DNA of 64,000 nucleotides. Origin: DATBJG01 sp963790545 (GTDB lineage Bacteria; Acidobacteriota; Vicinamibacteria; Vicinamibacterales; JAMQPK01). Position 1 is the first letter of the stretch. Each line of letters begins with the position of its first letter. This document shows, piece after piece, positions 32,101 to 45,300 of this stretch. The notes beneath the pieces are model-generated. The model ran no database searches and was not told the origin of the DNA. It saw only the letters and a program-made list of their open reading frames with translations. The stretch lies in NCBI GenBank assembly GCA_963790545.1, contig CAWBPA010000023.1, positions 183,681 through 247,680 on the forward strand. The letters run 5' to 3'. The translations under genes were made by a program, and so were the position numbers.

Positions 32101-35100
32101 ACCACGCGGAGCATCGTGGTTTTCTGGCCGGCTGAACCAGGCGCGAAGCGCACGTCCACGGAATGTTCCGAGCCTGGCGCGACGGTGAAAGGCGCCGCTC
32201 CCAGGGTTATCGAGAAATCGGCGGCTTCACCGGTTACCAGGGTCATTGCGCTGACCTGCAACGCGACGTCACCCAGGTTCCGAATGATGACGGTGTGAGA
32301 GGCCGTCGTACCGACCACGACTTGACCATAGTCATGCGTCATCGCGCCGATGTCGATGTCGGCGGGCATCAATCCGTTCCCGTTCAAGGCCACGTCCACA
32401 GTGGGCTCGTCCGCATCGTTGCTCGACAGCCGCAGGCTGGTCGTCTTGGGCCCCTCTGTTGAAGGCGCGAAGCGAACGTCTAAGGTGTGTGTGCCACCAG
32501 GAGCGACGGTGAAAAGTGCTCCCCCTTGCGTGATCGCAAATTCATTTGGCTCACCGTTCACCAGCGTAGAGGCGGTGATTTGCAGTTCCACATCGCCCAG
32601 ATTCCGAATCACGACCGTTCGCGACGCCGTGGTGCCAACCACCACCGGACCGTAATCGTGCGCCGTCGCTGCGAGGTCGATGTCGGGTGGCATCAACCCG
32701 GTCCCCCGGAGTGCCACGTCCACCGTGGCTTCATCACCATCGTCGCTAAGGAACCGAAGCGTTGCGGCCTTCACACCACCCGACGCTGGCGTGAAGCGAA
32801 TATCCAGCGTATGCGTGGCACCGGAAGCGACCGTAAAAGGCGCGCCCCCTTGTGTGATGAAAAACTCGCTCGCCTCTCCTCCGACCAGGTTCGCAGCGGT
32901 CACGTGCAAATCCACGTCACCCAAATTCCGAATACCGATCGTCCGCACCGCGCTCGTGCCGACGACGATCTGCCCGTAGTCGTGCGCCACGTCCGCGAGA
33001 TCGATGTCGGCGGGCATCAATCCGATCCCACTCAGGGCCACCTCGACGGTCGGTTCATCGGCGTCGTCACTGATCAAACCGAGCGTGGTCGTCTTGGAAC
33101 CGCCAGACGCGGGCGCAAAGCGCACGTCAATAGTATGGGTCGCACCAGGTGCAACCGTGAAAGGTGCACCCCCCTGGCTTATGGTGAACTCGTTGACCTC
33201 GCCGCCTACGAGGCTCGCAGCGGCCACCTGCAAATTCACGTCACCCATATTTCGAACGACAATTGTCGATGCGGCGGCCGTGCCGACGACGACTTGACCA
33301 TAATCGTGCGTCGTCGCGGCGAGATTGATATCGGCGGGCATCAATCCGATCCCGTTCAGCGCCACATCAACAGTGCCCTCATCGGCGTCGTCGCTCGTCA
33401 GGCGCAACGTCGTGGCCTTCGGACCGCCTGATATCGGCGCGAAGATGACATCCACGTTGTGACTCGCGCCGGGAAGTACCGTGAAAGAGGCGCTTGCCGG
33501 GCTGACGGCAAATTCGGCAGCATCCGCGTTTACGACCAGTGCTGCTGCCTGTAGCGCCACATCACCAAGATTCCTGATGGCGAACGTTCTCGACGTTGCC
33601 GCGCCAACCAAGACCTGGCCGTAGTCGGGCGGTGTCGGCCCCAGCTCGATGTCGGCGGGCATCATGCCAATGCCAGCGACGGCCACATCGATGGTCGCCT
33701 CGTCCTGATCGTCGCTCACAAGCCGCAGCGTCGTCGTCTTCGGTCCACCCGACGATGGCGCGAATTGGATGTCGAGGCTGTGCGTCGCGCCGGGCATCAC
33801 CGTAAACGATGCGGTCCCTTGCGCGATCGCGAACTCGCCCGTGTGGCTATTCACCAGGCTAGGGGTCACCTGCAGCTCCACGTCGCCCAGATTCCTGACG
33901 ACGAACGGCCGTGACGCCGTTGTGCCGACCACGACCTCGCCGTAGTCAGGTGGCGCTGACGCGAGATCGATGTCGGGCGGCAAGAGCCCATTGCCGCTGA
34001 GGACCACGTCGACCGCATTCTCATCAGGATCGTCGCTCGTCAGGCGCAGGGTCGTCGTTCTAGGTCCACGCGAGGCAGGGGCGAACTGAATCTGGAGGTT
34101 GTGCGTTTGCCCAGGTGCGACGACGAAGGGGGCGGCGCCCTGTGTGAGGGCAAACTCTTGCGCCTGGCCTTCGATCAGGCTCGTGCCGGAGACCTGCAGC
34201 TCTGCACCGCCAAGGTTTCTGACGATGAAGCTCTCAGACGCTACCATCCCAATGACGACATCGCCGTAGTTGGGCGTCGAGACGACATCCACATCGGGCG
34301 GCATGATTGCTGTTCCGCCCACGAACAAATCGACGACTGGCTCGTCCTGATCGTCGCTTGTCAGGCGCACCGTCGTGGTCTTGGGACCGGCCGAAAGCGG
34401 CGCGAAGCGAACGACGAGATCGAACGTTGCACCCGGTGCGAGCGTGAATGGTGCCGTCAGTTGTGCAATGCCGAACTCCGCAGCATCACCACCGACGAGA
34501 CCGGCCGCCAGAATCTGCAGATCTGCACTTCCCAAGTTCCGGAGGACGAACGTCTGGAATGCATCCCTTCCGACCCACACCACACCGTAGTTGTGCGTTG
34601 CGGGCGACATGTCAATTTCTGGTGCGGTGGTCGCCGTGCCGCTCAAGGTCACATCGAACGCACCCTCGTCGGGGTCGTTACTGGTCAAACGAAGCGTCGT
34701 GGTTTTAGGTCCACCCGTGGTGGGCGCAAACCGAACGTCAACGTTCTGCACTACTCCCGGAGCAATGATGAATGGCGCGCTGCCCTCCGCAACGGCGAAC
34801 TCGGTTGCATCGCCATCGACGACATTGACGCCAGTGAGCTCGAGATCATCGGTCCCTATGTTCTGGATGGTGAACGTCTGGACACTCGTCGTGCCAACCA
34901 GCACGTCGCCGTAGTCGAGCGCCGTTAGTGTGACGTCAATGTCGGGCTCGGTCGTCCCGATGCCGCTCAGAGCCGCATCCACCGGGCTCTGGTCCGGTTC
35001 ATCGGTCGTCAGACGCAGCAGCGTAGACCTGGGGCCTTCCGACATGGGTGCAAAGCGAACGTCGATGGTGTGCGTTTCGCCGGGCGCGATCGTGAAGGGC

Positions 35101-36602
35101 GCCTCGCCTTGCACGATGCTGAACTCGTCTGCCGCATCACCGAAGAGGCTTGGCGTGACCTGCAGATCGACGAGGCCGCGATTTCTGACGTCGAATGTGT
35201 GGACAGCATCCGTCCCGACAGCCACGGCGCCGTAGGCATGGAGATTGGGTGTCACCTCGATATTGCTCGGAGATCCTTTCAGAATCGTAAAGGTGTCCCG
35301 CACCGTTCCGGTGGATTGGAGGAATTCGGCGTCGAGCCGATTCCCGTTCACGGTCAACACGAGCGATCCCAGAACTTCGAGCGAGATGAACATGGCGGGA
35401 TGGTTCAGCGTCCCCTCGCTGCTCAGCTTGCCCGAGCTTCCGGCGACCACGTAGACCGTGCCTTTGTGGGGATCGGACCCGCGCTGTGGCTTGGTATAGG
35501 CGCCACTCCCGTCGGGATTTCCGCCGCCCGCGTTGAGAATCATCGCGGGGACCAGCGTCGTTGACAGGCCGTAATGTCCGTCGAGCAGATGCGAGCGCTC
35601 GTAGGCGTGACTATGGCCCGCCAGAACGAGATCAACGCCGTAGTCTTCGAGGATGGGCAGCGCGTTCTGCCGCATCTGCCTGAGGGCCGTTTCGGTATTC
35701 GAGTTGTGCGATCCCCTGCTGTACGGCGGATGGTGCCAATACGCAATCGTCCAGTCCTGACGGTTGGCCTCGAGGTCCGCGCGAAGCCATGTCAGCATCG
35801 CACCGTCAGGAGAACGGTCCGATCCGAAGGAGTCGAGCACGACGAAATGAATATTTGCGTGATCGTACGAGTAGTAGGCCTCCGTACCGGACGTCACCCC
35901 TCCTGCCTCGGCGTTCCGAGGCAGTGTGAAGATGTCGAAATAGGGCCCGGTTTGCGTGGCTGCTTGCGCTGAGGCCCCATCGTGATTGCCGAACGATGGC
36001 CAGAGGACGGACCTGCGCAGCATCTCGGAATATTCGTTGAACACCGCCGATTGGTACTCTAGGTCGGTTCCGCGGTTGTACGCGTTGTCGCCGAGCATCA
36101 ACCACAGATCGGTTTGATCGGATCCGGGGTGCGCGTAGTAGGCATCGCGAACCTGGTGGGCGCTGACGGTTCCGGTCCCGGAATCTCCGAGCACCCAGAT
36201 CCGTGTGCGTTTCGAGAGCCCAACGGGCGGAGATGTCAGGAAGGAATAGGTGCTGTCGTTGCCCGACAACAGTTCGGTCGTGGTGCCGATGGCGTAGTAA
36301 TAGCGAGTGTTGGGTGCAAGCCCGTCGAGGAGCACTTCGTGTTCGGTCGTCAGCGTCTGATCAACCTTCTCCCAAATCAGACAGCTCGGCTCTCCGAAAC
36401 ACAGCCCGTAGCCGACACGACTGTCGGTAGGCACATCCGTGCGCCACCGCACCACCATCCGATCCGGAGTGCCCATCTGCAGGTACGGACCGCGCGTGAC
36501 AGTAGCTGCCTCTACAGCAGACGGCACGACGAGTGCGATCGCCAGCAGGATCGTACCTGCAGCGATAGCACCAGAACCACGCAAAGCATTCTTCGAATGC
36601 AT
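29137..36602 (-). CDS. Giant secreted protein A2 (~2,490 residues): metallophosphoesterase plus ~17 ASH domains and one terminal module, frameshifted
   Basis: The start is placed at ATG 36602, which gives a normal signal peptide ('LLAIALVVPSAVEA'). A GTG at 36650 would add 16 residues before an already long n-region. The Fn3-like part ('TRGPYLQMGTPDRMVVRWRTD') and phosphoesterase follow, with 'VLGDSGTG', 'LMLGDNAY', 'FGNHDG', 'YWHHPPYSRGSH' and 'AGHSHAYERSH' all present. About seventeen choice-of-anchor-D domains come next in one uninterrupted run, many beginning 'PADIDL' with 'HDYGxVxVGTxA'. The protein ends with the YLAAVS/WWAQG/DWAIVG module. One frame change occurs near 30720-30735, where 'APELEVVTPP' should continue as 'QNYGVVWVGADVSRTF'. 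Unlike A1 and A3 it has no TPR gene upstream. Confidence 0.82.
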
Positions 36603-36696
36603 CAGTGTTCCGATCTCTGCCGTCGATGGCCGCACACACCGCCGCATCACGTCACGACGAGGAAGCAGACGACGGCCGGAGCCGAGTGTCAGGACA

Positions 36697-36751
36697 CTAA
36701 CATGTCGATAGAAGCGCGACGTATGGCACGAAGGTGGATGCCGAAAGAGCG
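36697..36751 (-). promoter_or_regulatory. Shared upstream element, copy before giant gene A2
   Basis: On the minus strand it has CTTTCGGCATCCACC, then GCCATAC, 18 bases, and TGTTAG. The spacing equals that of the copies at 28968 and 46170. It lies 95 bases before ATG 36602 and 10 bases before the stop of the preceding gene A3. Candidate promoter; inference. Confidence 0.45.
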
Positions 36752-36761
36752 TAGGCCAGGA

Positions 36762-39700
36762 CTACTGTCCCGGCTTCAGTTCGACGCCAACAACAGCCCA
36801 GTCCGCAGCGCCGTTGAACGAGCCGCCCAAGCTGAGTGTCGACGCGACCGGAACGACGCGATCAACGATGGTGAGACCAGCGATATCTCCGCCAGTTCCC
36901 TGCGTGACGTCTACAACCTTCGTAAAGCCCAACTCGGGGATGTGGGTCCTGTTTCGGAGGGCCAGGACTCCAAGAACAACGGTGTTGTTCTCGATGGACG
37001 TCATGTCGAACGCGTACGCCGAGGTGTCGGTGCCGCTCGTGCACGCACCGTCGACGCCATTGGTGTTGCCCGCGACCAGAGGAGTGAGCGGATCGATGGC
37101 AGCCAGACCGGAATACCGCGCGACTGCAATCGCCGTATTGATTGACGCGGACGCCAGAGTCGCGGTGACCTCGCCTATGCTCGCATCGCCACGGGCCCAC
37201 CACAGATCAATGCCAGTCTGGCTGCGTGCCGCACACTGCACGACCAGCCGGTTCCAGGTCAGGCCGAGACCTGTCACCTGGGTGACCTGGCGAAATGGCT
37301 TGGATGAAACGGCCGCGAGATACAGATGCCCGGTGACTCCGGCAAGACTCGTCGCGGTCGTCACCGTGTCCGAACTGGCTGAGCCTCCTTGTGCAACCTC
37401 TTCGAACGTCGGAGGAGTGGTTCCCGAAATAGAGACCAGAAACGGGTTCTCGTCCGGATCGTCGCTTGGGATCGTCAAGACGGCGTTCTTAGGCCCGCCC
37501 GTGAGCGGGTTGAAGCGAACCTCGATGGGCTGGCTCGCGCCGGGCGCAATCGCGAAACCGGCTTGTCCGTTCACGACGCTGAAGGAGTCTGCATCTGGTC
37601 CCGTCAAGCTCGGTCCGCCAACGAGCAGGTTGGCGGTCCCGGTATTCATGATGACAAAGGTGTGGGTTGCACTCGTGCCCACCTCATGGCTCCCATACCC
37701 ATGCGTTTCAGGCGTGACGGCGATATCCCGGACCAGGAGAGATCCGACACCGTTCAGTGCAACATCGATGAGGGTTTCGTCCGCATCGTCGGTCGTCAAC
37801 TGAAGCGTGGCCGCTCGGAGTCCCGACGACGTGGGAGTGAAACGGACGTCTATCTGATGGGAAGCGCCCGGCAGAACGACGAAGGGCCCTTGCGCGACGG
37901 CGAAGTCATGAGTGTCAAGACCGATCAGGCTTGTGCCGCTCACATGCAGTGCGGCTCCACCCAGATTCCTGATGATGAATGCCCTGGAGGCCATCGTTCC
38001 CACCAGGACCTCTCCATACTCGTGGAGCGTCGGTGTCACGTCGACCTCAGGTGGCGTGATCCCGGTACCGCTCAGAGCCACATGAACGACGCGCTCGTTC
38101 TCAGTTGCACTTCTGAGCTCGAAGGCCGCGAGCCTTTGGCCAGCCGAGAGTGGGCCGAATTGAACCTCGATGTTGTGCGTGGCACCCGAGGCCAAGAGGA
38201 ATGGACCGCCGCCCTGTGCGATCGCAAAGTCAGCCGCTTGATCACCGACGAACCCAGTGGCGGTAACCTGCATATCCGTACCGCCCAGGTTCCTGACGAC
38301 CAGTGTGCCCGACGCCGTTCTGCCGAGGATGACCTCTCCAAAGTTGTGTGATGTTGGCGCAACATCAATGTCTGCTGGCATTGCACCAGTGCCAGTCAGG
38401 GTCACGTCGAACGTCCCTTCATCTTGATCGTTGCTCGTCAGCCGGAGCACGCTGGACTTCGGACCAGATGACGTGGGCGCGAAACGGACGTCGATCGGGA
38501 ATGTACCGCCGGCAACCACCGGTACTTGGGGCGCTCGCCTGGACGATTGAAAATTCTCCCTCCCCGCCCACAAGGCTTGCAGCGGTGACTTGGAGATCGG
38601 CGCCACCGGCGTTCCTGAAAACAAACGTCCGGGACGTCGTCGTCCCGACCGTCACCTCGCCGTAGTCGTGCGACGTCGGCACGAGATCGATGTCGGGAGG
38701 CACGATTCCAGTGCCGCTCAAAGACACGTCGACGGACCCTTCGTTCGCGTCATCGCTCATCAGCCGGAGCGTCGTGGTCTTGGCACCGGGCGACATGGGA
38801 ACGAACCGCACATCAACGGTATGCGTGACGCCCGGGCCGATTTTGAAAGGAGCGCTCGGGGGCACAAGGGCGAACTCGCCCGGCGTGCCGCCAACAAAGC
38901 TGATAGCGGTCACTTGGAGATCGGCACTCCCGACGTTCCGGACTGCTAACGCCCGGGACGCGCTCGCCCCGACCCAGACGATGCCGTAGGTTTGAGGTGT
39001 GGGCGTCAGGTCAATCTCTGGTGCCGTCGTGCCGGTTCCACGCAGGGACAGATCGACTGCGCTCTCGTCCGGATCGTTGCTTCTGATTTGCAAACCGATC
39101 GTTTTCAGTCCGGACGAGGTTGGTGCAAATCGGATCTCGACGTTGTGGGTCGACGCAGGGGGCAACTGTGAAAGGGGCAGCTCCCTGTGTGACGGTAAAC
39201 TCGGCGCCCTGAACACCTGACAGGCTGATAGCCGTGACCTGCAGGCCAGCGCTCCCCACGTTTGCAATGGCAACCGTGCGGGATGTCGTCGTACCTACCA
39301 AAACCTCGCCGAAGTCCAGCGGTGTCCGCACGACGTCCACGTCGGGTTCCGTGGTTGCCGTGCCGGTCAGGGCGACGTCGTGAGTCGGGCGGTTTGGATC
39401 ATCACTCGTCAGGCGTAACGCAGCGGTTTTATTGCCGCCCGATAACGGCGCAAAGCGGATCTCGAGATCGTGTGTTTCGTCCGGGCCGAGCGTGACCGGA
39501 GTGCCCGCTTGCACGATGGCAAACTCCTTGGCATCGCTGCCCACCAGGCTGGCCGCGGTGACCTCGAGATCGGCGCCGCCCACATTGCGGACTGCAAATG
39601 TCTGGGACTTCGTCGCGCCGACAACCGTGTTCCCGAAGTCGTGTGGTCTTGGCGTGACTTGAATCTCGGGGATGCCCGTCCCAGTACCGCTCAGCGCGAC

Positions 39701-41307
39701 GTTGAAACGGCTCTCGTCCGAGTCGTTGCTTTCAACTCTGAGTGTTGTGTCCTTCGGCCCGGTTGAGGTGGGCTCAAATGCGACCTGCAGGTTCCTCGTC
39801 GCGCCTGGCTTGAGGGTGAAGGAACCGCCACCGCTTGTGATCGCGAACTCCCCACTCTCCCCACCGGTCAGCCTCGGTACTGCTCACTTTGAGGTCGGCA
39901 CCGCCGACGTTTCGAATCGCGAACGTCTGGACTTCGCTCGTTCCAACTGCCACAGGTCCGTACGAATGCGGGCTGGGTGTGACATCGATATCGCGAGGGG
40001 TCGGTCCTTTCTGAATCGAAAATGTGTCCCGCACGGTGCCGTTGGACTGAAGGAACGTCGCGTCGAGGCGATTACCGTTCACGTTCAACACGACGGATCC
40101 CAATACGCTGAGCGACACGAACATCACGGGATGGTCGAGCGATCCACCGCCCGTCTTCCCGGAGCTTCCAGCCACCGTGTACACAGCACCTCGGTCGGCG
40201 GCCTTCTTGTACGCACCCGTGCCGTTTGTACGTCCGTCCCCTGCGTCGAGAATCATGTCGGGCGTCAGCGTGGTGGAGGTGCCGTAGTGGCCATTCAGGA
40301 GGAAGGAACGCTCGTACACATGGCTATGCCCCGACAGCACGAGATCGACGCCGTATTGTTCAAGAATAGGCAGGGCATTCTGCCGCATGTCTCTTTCGGC
40401 CGCCCCACTGTCCGAATCGTGCGTGCCTTTCGAGGTACGGCGGGTGGTGCCAGTACGCAATGATCCAGTTCTGAGTGGTCGCCTGCAGGTCCGACCGAAG
40501 CCATTTCATCATCGCTCCGGTCGGCGACCGGCTCGAATCGAAGGAGTCGAGCACGATGAAATGAATATTGCCGTAATCGAAGGAGTAGTACGCCTCTGTG
40601 CCAGACGGAAGGCCGCTGGCCTCGGCTTTCTTCGGCAAGGTGAAGCTTTCGTAGTAGGGCCCCGTCTGCGTTCCGGAATTCGCTGACGCGCCGTCGTGAT
40701 TGCCCAGCGTCGGCCAGAGCACCGACTTGCGCAACATCTCCGGATACATGTTGAACACGGCCGCCTGGTACTCCGAATCAGTCCCTCTCTCGTACGCGTT
40801 GTCGCCGAGCATCAGCCACAAATCAGTGTGCAGTGATCCAGTAGCTTTGTAGTACGCGTCGCGAACCGCTCTGGCGTTTGCATTCGCGCTTCCAGAATCG
40901 CCCAGCACCCAGATGCGTGTGGCTTTGGCTTCACCGACGCGCGGGCTGGTCAGAAAGAAATGATTGGCGTTGTTGCCAGCCAGCTGTTCCGTGGTACTGC
41001 CCACCGCGTAGTAGTAGCGGGTTTTCGGTGAGAGCCCTTGCAACAGGACCTCGTGTTCCGTGCTCACTGTGGGGTTTACGGCTACCCAGGTCATACAACT
41101 CTGCTGGCCCTGACAGAGGCCATAACTGACCTGACTGTTGGTCGCCACGTCGGTTCGCCAGCGCACCACGATCCGGTCGTGGGATCCCATCTGCAGGTAG
41201 GGCCCGCGTGTGATGGTCTGGGCCTCGGAGGTGATCGGCACGACAAGTCCGACGACCAGCAGCAGCGCGCATCGCAAGCCCACAAGTGATCGACAGAATG
41301 CGCTCAT
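36762..41307 (-). CDS. Large secreted protein A3 (~1,515 residues): metallophosphoesterase plus ~8 ASH domains and terminal module, frameshifted
   Basis: It starts at ATG 41307, 7 bases after the stop of the TPR gene, so the two form an operon. A signal peptide ends near 'VVPITSEAQTI'. The Fn3-like part and phosphoesterase follow the type A pattern ('VLGDSGSAN', 'LMLGDNAYERG', 'LGNHDGA', 'YWHHPPY', 'SGHSHVYERS'). About eight choice-of-anchor-D domains come next, then the YLAAVS/WWARG/DWAVVG module ending 'VGVELKPGQ'. Frame changes occur at about 40440 (inside the HHPPY region), 39870, 39170 and 38540. Each change leaves conserved motifs readable on both sides. Four shifts make either sequencing error or a decayed gene possible; the closely related A1 and A2 supply the expected sequence. 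Confidence 0.75.
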
Positions 41308-41314
41308 GGATGTC

Positions 41315-42220
41315 TCAGCCTTCTGATCTCTGCAGGCGAGCCAGTGCAGTCCGCACCTGCGCTTCGAGCTCGACGATTCCCCGGGTGGCACGGTGGCGAG
41401 GCGTGAGCAGATTGATCGCCGCGACCGCTTCTTCGTACGCCGCACGTGCCGCATCCGTTCTTCCGGCCAGTTCCAGGATCTCGCCCAGTCGGGCGAGCAG
41501 CGATTCACGTCGGTTTGAGGAGGACGCCAGGGACTCCAGTCGGACGAGCGCATCGTCTGTACGTCCACGACTCAGTTCCAGCTCGATGGCGTAGAGCTGC
41601 AATGTCGCCAGCGTGCCCAACGTGGCGATCCCGTCATCCAGTCCATGCAGCGCGTCCGGAACATAGGCCGGCCCGCGCGCGGCACTCGCATATGCGCGCT
41701 CGAGGTAGTAGTCGGGATTTGGCGCCCCTAATTGCGCCAGATACTCGATGGCCTGGCTGTAGTCCGCAACGCTGGCATCCCATCGACCGAGCTGCGATAA
41801 CGTTCGTGCCCGCAGGATCCGCGCTTCGGGATGGATGGGTTCTTTGGCCAGAAATTGATCGAGCGCGCTCTTTGCCGGTTCAAATTGTCCGGCGTTGTAG
41901 AGCGTTCGGCCCCGCGCGAGATCGATGAGTGTGAGACTCGAATCCAACTGCCCGGCACGCTGAAAATCGTCGAGCGCAGACTTCCAGTTGCCGTGGTCGC
42001 TGTAAAGCTCGCCACGTCTGACATACAGGTCCGCGTTGCGGGGATCCAGGCTGATCTTGATTGTGAGCGCGGCTATCTGTTCGTGAGTTGCACCGTGTGC
42101 CGACGCGGTAGGAGCTACCGCGGTCACAGCAGCGAAAAGAAGCAACCCGACACGGACCCAAGACAAGGATGGCCGAGGGGTTCCGTGGAGTTCGGTCAGG
42201 GGAGCCAACCGCAACCTCAC
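41315..42220 (-). CDS. Secreted tetratricopeptide-repeat protein
   Basis: This 301-residue protein has a signal peptide ('LLLFAAVTAVAPTASAHGATH', about 25-45) and then TPR-type helices: 'IKISLDPRNADLYVRRGELYSDHGNWKSALDDFQRA', 'IDLARGRTLYNAGQFEPAKSALDQFL', 'ARILRARTLSQLGRWDASVADYSQAI' and, after a variable stretch, 'RLGEILELAGRTDAARAAYEEAVAAI'. The start is GTG 42220. It lies between type B gene B2 and type A gene A3, in the same direction and seven bases from A3. That suggests a periplasmic or surface scaffold used with the phosphoesterase, which is inference. A truncated copy exists at 14430-14921 in the matching position. It is intact. Confidence 0.82.
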   Translation of the reverse strand: MRLRLAPLTELHGTPRPSLSWVRVGLLLFAAVTAVAPTASAHGATHEQIAALTIKISLDPRNADLYVRRGELYSDHGNWKSALDDFQRAGQLDSSLTLIDLARGRTLYNAGQFEPAKSALDQFLAKEPIHPEARILRARTLSQLGRWDASVADYSQAIEYLAQLGAPNPDYYLERAYASAARGPAYVPDALHGLDDGIATLGTLATLQLYAIELELSRGRTDDALVRLESLASSSNRRESLLARLGEILELAGRTDAARAAYEEAVAAINLLTPRHRATRGIVELEAQVRTALARLQRSEG

Positions 42221-42303
42221 AGTCTCTGCTACCGACGAAGATCAAAAATCTCGCTTGGTATATATAGCTGTCGTCCGCGTGTCGCAATTCCCCGAAAGTG
42301 GTG

Positions 42304-45300
42304 TTACGGTCGCAAGACGACACCGATGACCGCCCAATCCACTGTGCTGGCCAACGTTCCGTTCAGTGGCAGCGACGAAGCGCCGGGGACCGCACGCTCG
42401 ACAAAGCTGATTCGAACCGCGTCCCCGCCGCTCGTTCCCTGCAGTGCTTCGACACGTTCGGTGTAGCCCGCACCAGGTGTGTGCGTGTGGTTTCGCGAGG
42501 CAACCGCACCAAACACCAGCACGTTGCTTTGTGACGTGGTCACGTTGAACGAGTACGCCGCGCTGTCGATCCCGTTCGCGCACGCGCCATTGACGCCGTT
42601 GGTATTGCCGCCCACGAGCACCGCAACCGGATTGGTTGCCGCCACGCCCGAGTACCGGGCAACGGCAATGACCGCGTTGGTGGGCGCTGACGCGAGCGTG
42701 GCTGTGACCGTTCCCGTGGTCGCTGTTCCGCGGGCCCACCAGAGCTCGACCCCCGTCTGATTGCGCCCGCTGCACTGCGCCGGCAGCCGGGTCCATGTGA
42801 GACCCAGCCCTGTCATTGCGGTGACCACACGCGGAGCCTTTGAAGAAACGGCGGCGAGATAGAGGTGTCCGCTCACGCCTGTCACGGCTGCATTTGTCGT
42901 GACCGTCGTCGAGCTCGCTGAGCCGCCCTGTCGCACTTCCATGAAGGTTGGCGGTGTGGCCCCACCGACAACCCCGCTACCAGAGAGCGGAATGTTGATC
43001 GGACTTTCATCGGTATCGTTGCTGGAAATCGTCAAGGTCCCGGTTTTCGGCCCCTCTGTTGTCGGAGAAAAGCGGACCTCGATCGCGCTACTGGCACCTG
43101 GGGCGAGTGTGAAACCGTTCTGGGCGCCGACAAACGCGAAGTCGGTTCCCGTCAGCGTTGGGGCCGAGACCACGAGGCTGACGTTGCCTGTATTCGAGAC
43201 CGTGAACGCTTGCGTGACGCTCGAGCCGATCGACTGTGCACCGTAGTTGTGCGTCAGTGGCGACACGGCAATGTCCGGCGCTGTGGTTCCGGTACCGTCC
43301 AAGGGCACCTCGAACGAACCCTGGTCCGGATCGTTGCTCGTCAAGCGTAGAGCCGCAATCTTTGCCCCGTCTGCGGTGGGTGCGAATCGCACAGCAACGC
43401 TGCGCGTCGCGTTGGCTGCCAGCGTGAACGATCCTCCTCCTGACGTGATGGCGAACTGGTTCGCATCCGTGCCGGTGAGCGTGGTGGCGCTCACCTGCAG
43501 GTTCGCTCCGCCGGTATTCCGAATCGTAAAGGTGCGCGAAGCATTCGAACCAACAGGTACCAAGCCGTAGTTGTGCGAAGTTGGTGTCGCTTCGATATTG
43601 GCTGGCGTGGTGCCGCTGCCGGTGAGGGCAACATTGAATGTGCCCTCATCCGGGTCGTTGCTCGTCAACTCCAGGGTTGCAGTCTTGGATCCGAGCGAAG
43701 CAGGGAGTAAAGCTGACGTCGAGGCTCCGCGTTGCGCTAGGAGCAAGGGTAAAGGTCCCGCGCCCTTGCGTGATGGCAAATTGACTCGCATCGGTGCCGG
43801 ACAGATTCGTCGCGGTCACTTGCAGGTCTTGACTCCCCACATTCGTGATATGACCGTCCCTGACGCCGTTGCGCCGACGACCACGGGTCCAAAGCCATAC
43901 GGATTCGGGGCGGCATCGATATCAGGTGCCGGAACAGCCGGGGCTGACTCGATGTGCAGCAACGGTGCCGCATTCGCGACGCCGTTGAATGACTCCGCAA
44001 CTCTCTGACCGGTTCCCGTAATGAGGATCGCCAGTCGAATTGCCGCTCGACCAGCCCGTGCGATTCACGATTTCCTGAATCACCGTTTTCAGATTGGGGG
44101 TTCGTTGCGCCTCGAGCGCCTCTCCCACGGTATTCCAGGGCACTGGCGACCATCCCACGGCGGCCGTTGTCCTTGGACGCGCCGAGAGATTTGCTGTCGC
44201 TGTGGTGAAGGTGGGCGCATTGTCGGCCGCCTGACCGCGAATGGTCAGCGAGGTCTGCACATTGCTCGCCTGGTCTGTTTGAAACTGGATCCAGGCGTTG
44301 TTGATCGTGGTGCCTTTTTGGATCGTGATGCCGTTGAAGCGCAGCCAACCGTCTGATTGCTTCCGTCTGCCACGAATTCGAGATCGCTGCTGGTCAGCGA
44401 TACCGATCCGGTTGCGCTTTCTTCGGCATCATCCGCTGCTGGAAGCAACGCGCACGTCGAGGGTCGGCGACGATGGCGGGACAGTCGTCGGATCGACGAT
44501 CGTGATGATGATGTACGCCGAGCCCGTTCGTCCGCCGCTGTCAGTGACGGACGCCGTGATGGTGTGTTCGCCAACTGAGAGCCCCGAGGTCGAGAACGTG
44601 CCGCCCGCGCCGATGTTTCCGTTGATACTGGAGGTCCAGCTCAGCGAGGCGGTGAGCCCGCTGTCGACGTCATCAGAGGCTGAGCCAATGAAGGTGACGG
44701 TCTGGCCCAGATCAAATTCCGATCCGCTGACGGGGCTGCTGATGTCGACGGTCGGCGCTGCGTTCGGCGCGACGCCCACGTCCACGACGACGGTATCGCT
44801 GCTCGTCAGCGCTCCATCGGTGACCGTCAACCGCAGCGTGTGACTGCCATCGGCGGCGAACTGCGCCGTCGTGGTCGGTGAATTTGGAGTGCCGAACGTG
44901 ACGGTGGTGCCTCCGGAGACATGCGTCCAAGTCGCCTGGAGTTGAGGTGGAGTGGGCTCACCGTCATCCGACATCTTTCCATTCAGCACGGTGCTGGCCC
45001 CCGACGCGATCTGCTTGTCTGGGCCTGCGCTCGCGCAGGGACGTTGGTTCAGCGGTGTCGCGCCTGACGGCCAGGGGTCGCGGTCGAAAATAAAAGCGTT
45101 GTTCGGATCCATCGTCACCGTGATGTGGACGGGAGGATGACTGATCGAGCCGCGGTCGACCTGAACGCGCGTGATGTTTGGTTCGAGATACCCTTCGTTG
45201 TACGTCCAGCTGTGCCCATCACCGTGGATGTAGAGCACGGGCTTGCCAAAGGCGCTGGCGGCGGCACGAAATTGGCTCTCGAGGGGACTGCCGGAGGGCG

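Noticed and set aside
14999..36602. Regular ~320-bp repeats suggestive of a CRISPR or satellite array
   Set aside because: They are coding: each unit translates to an ASH domain. CRISPR repeats are 25-40 bases with unique spacers, and no cas genes are present.
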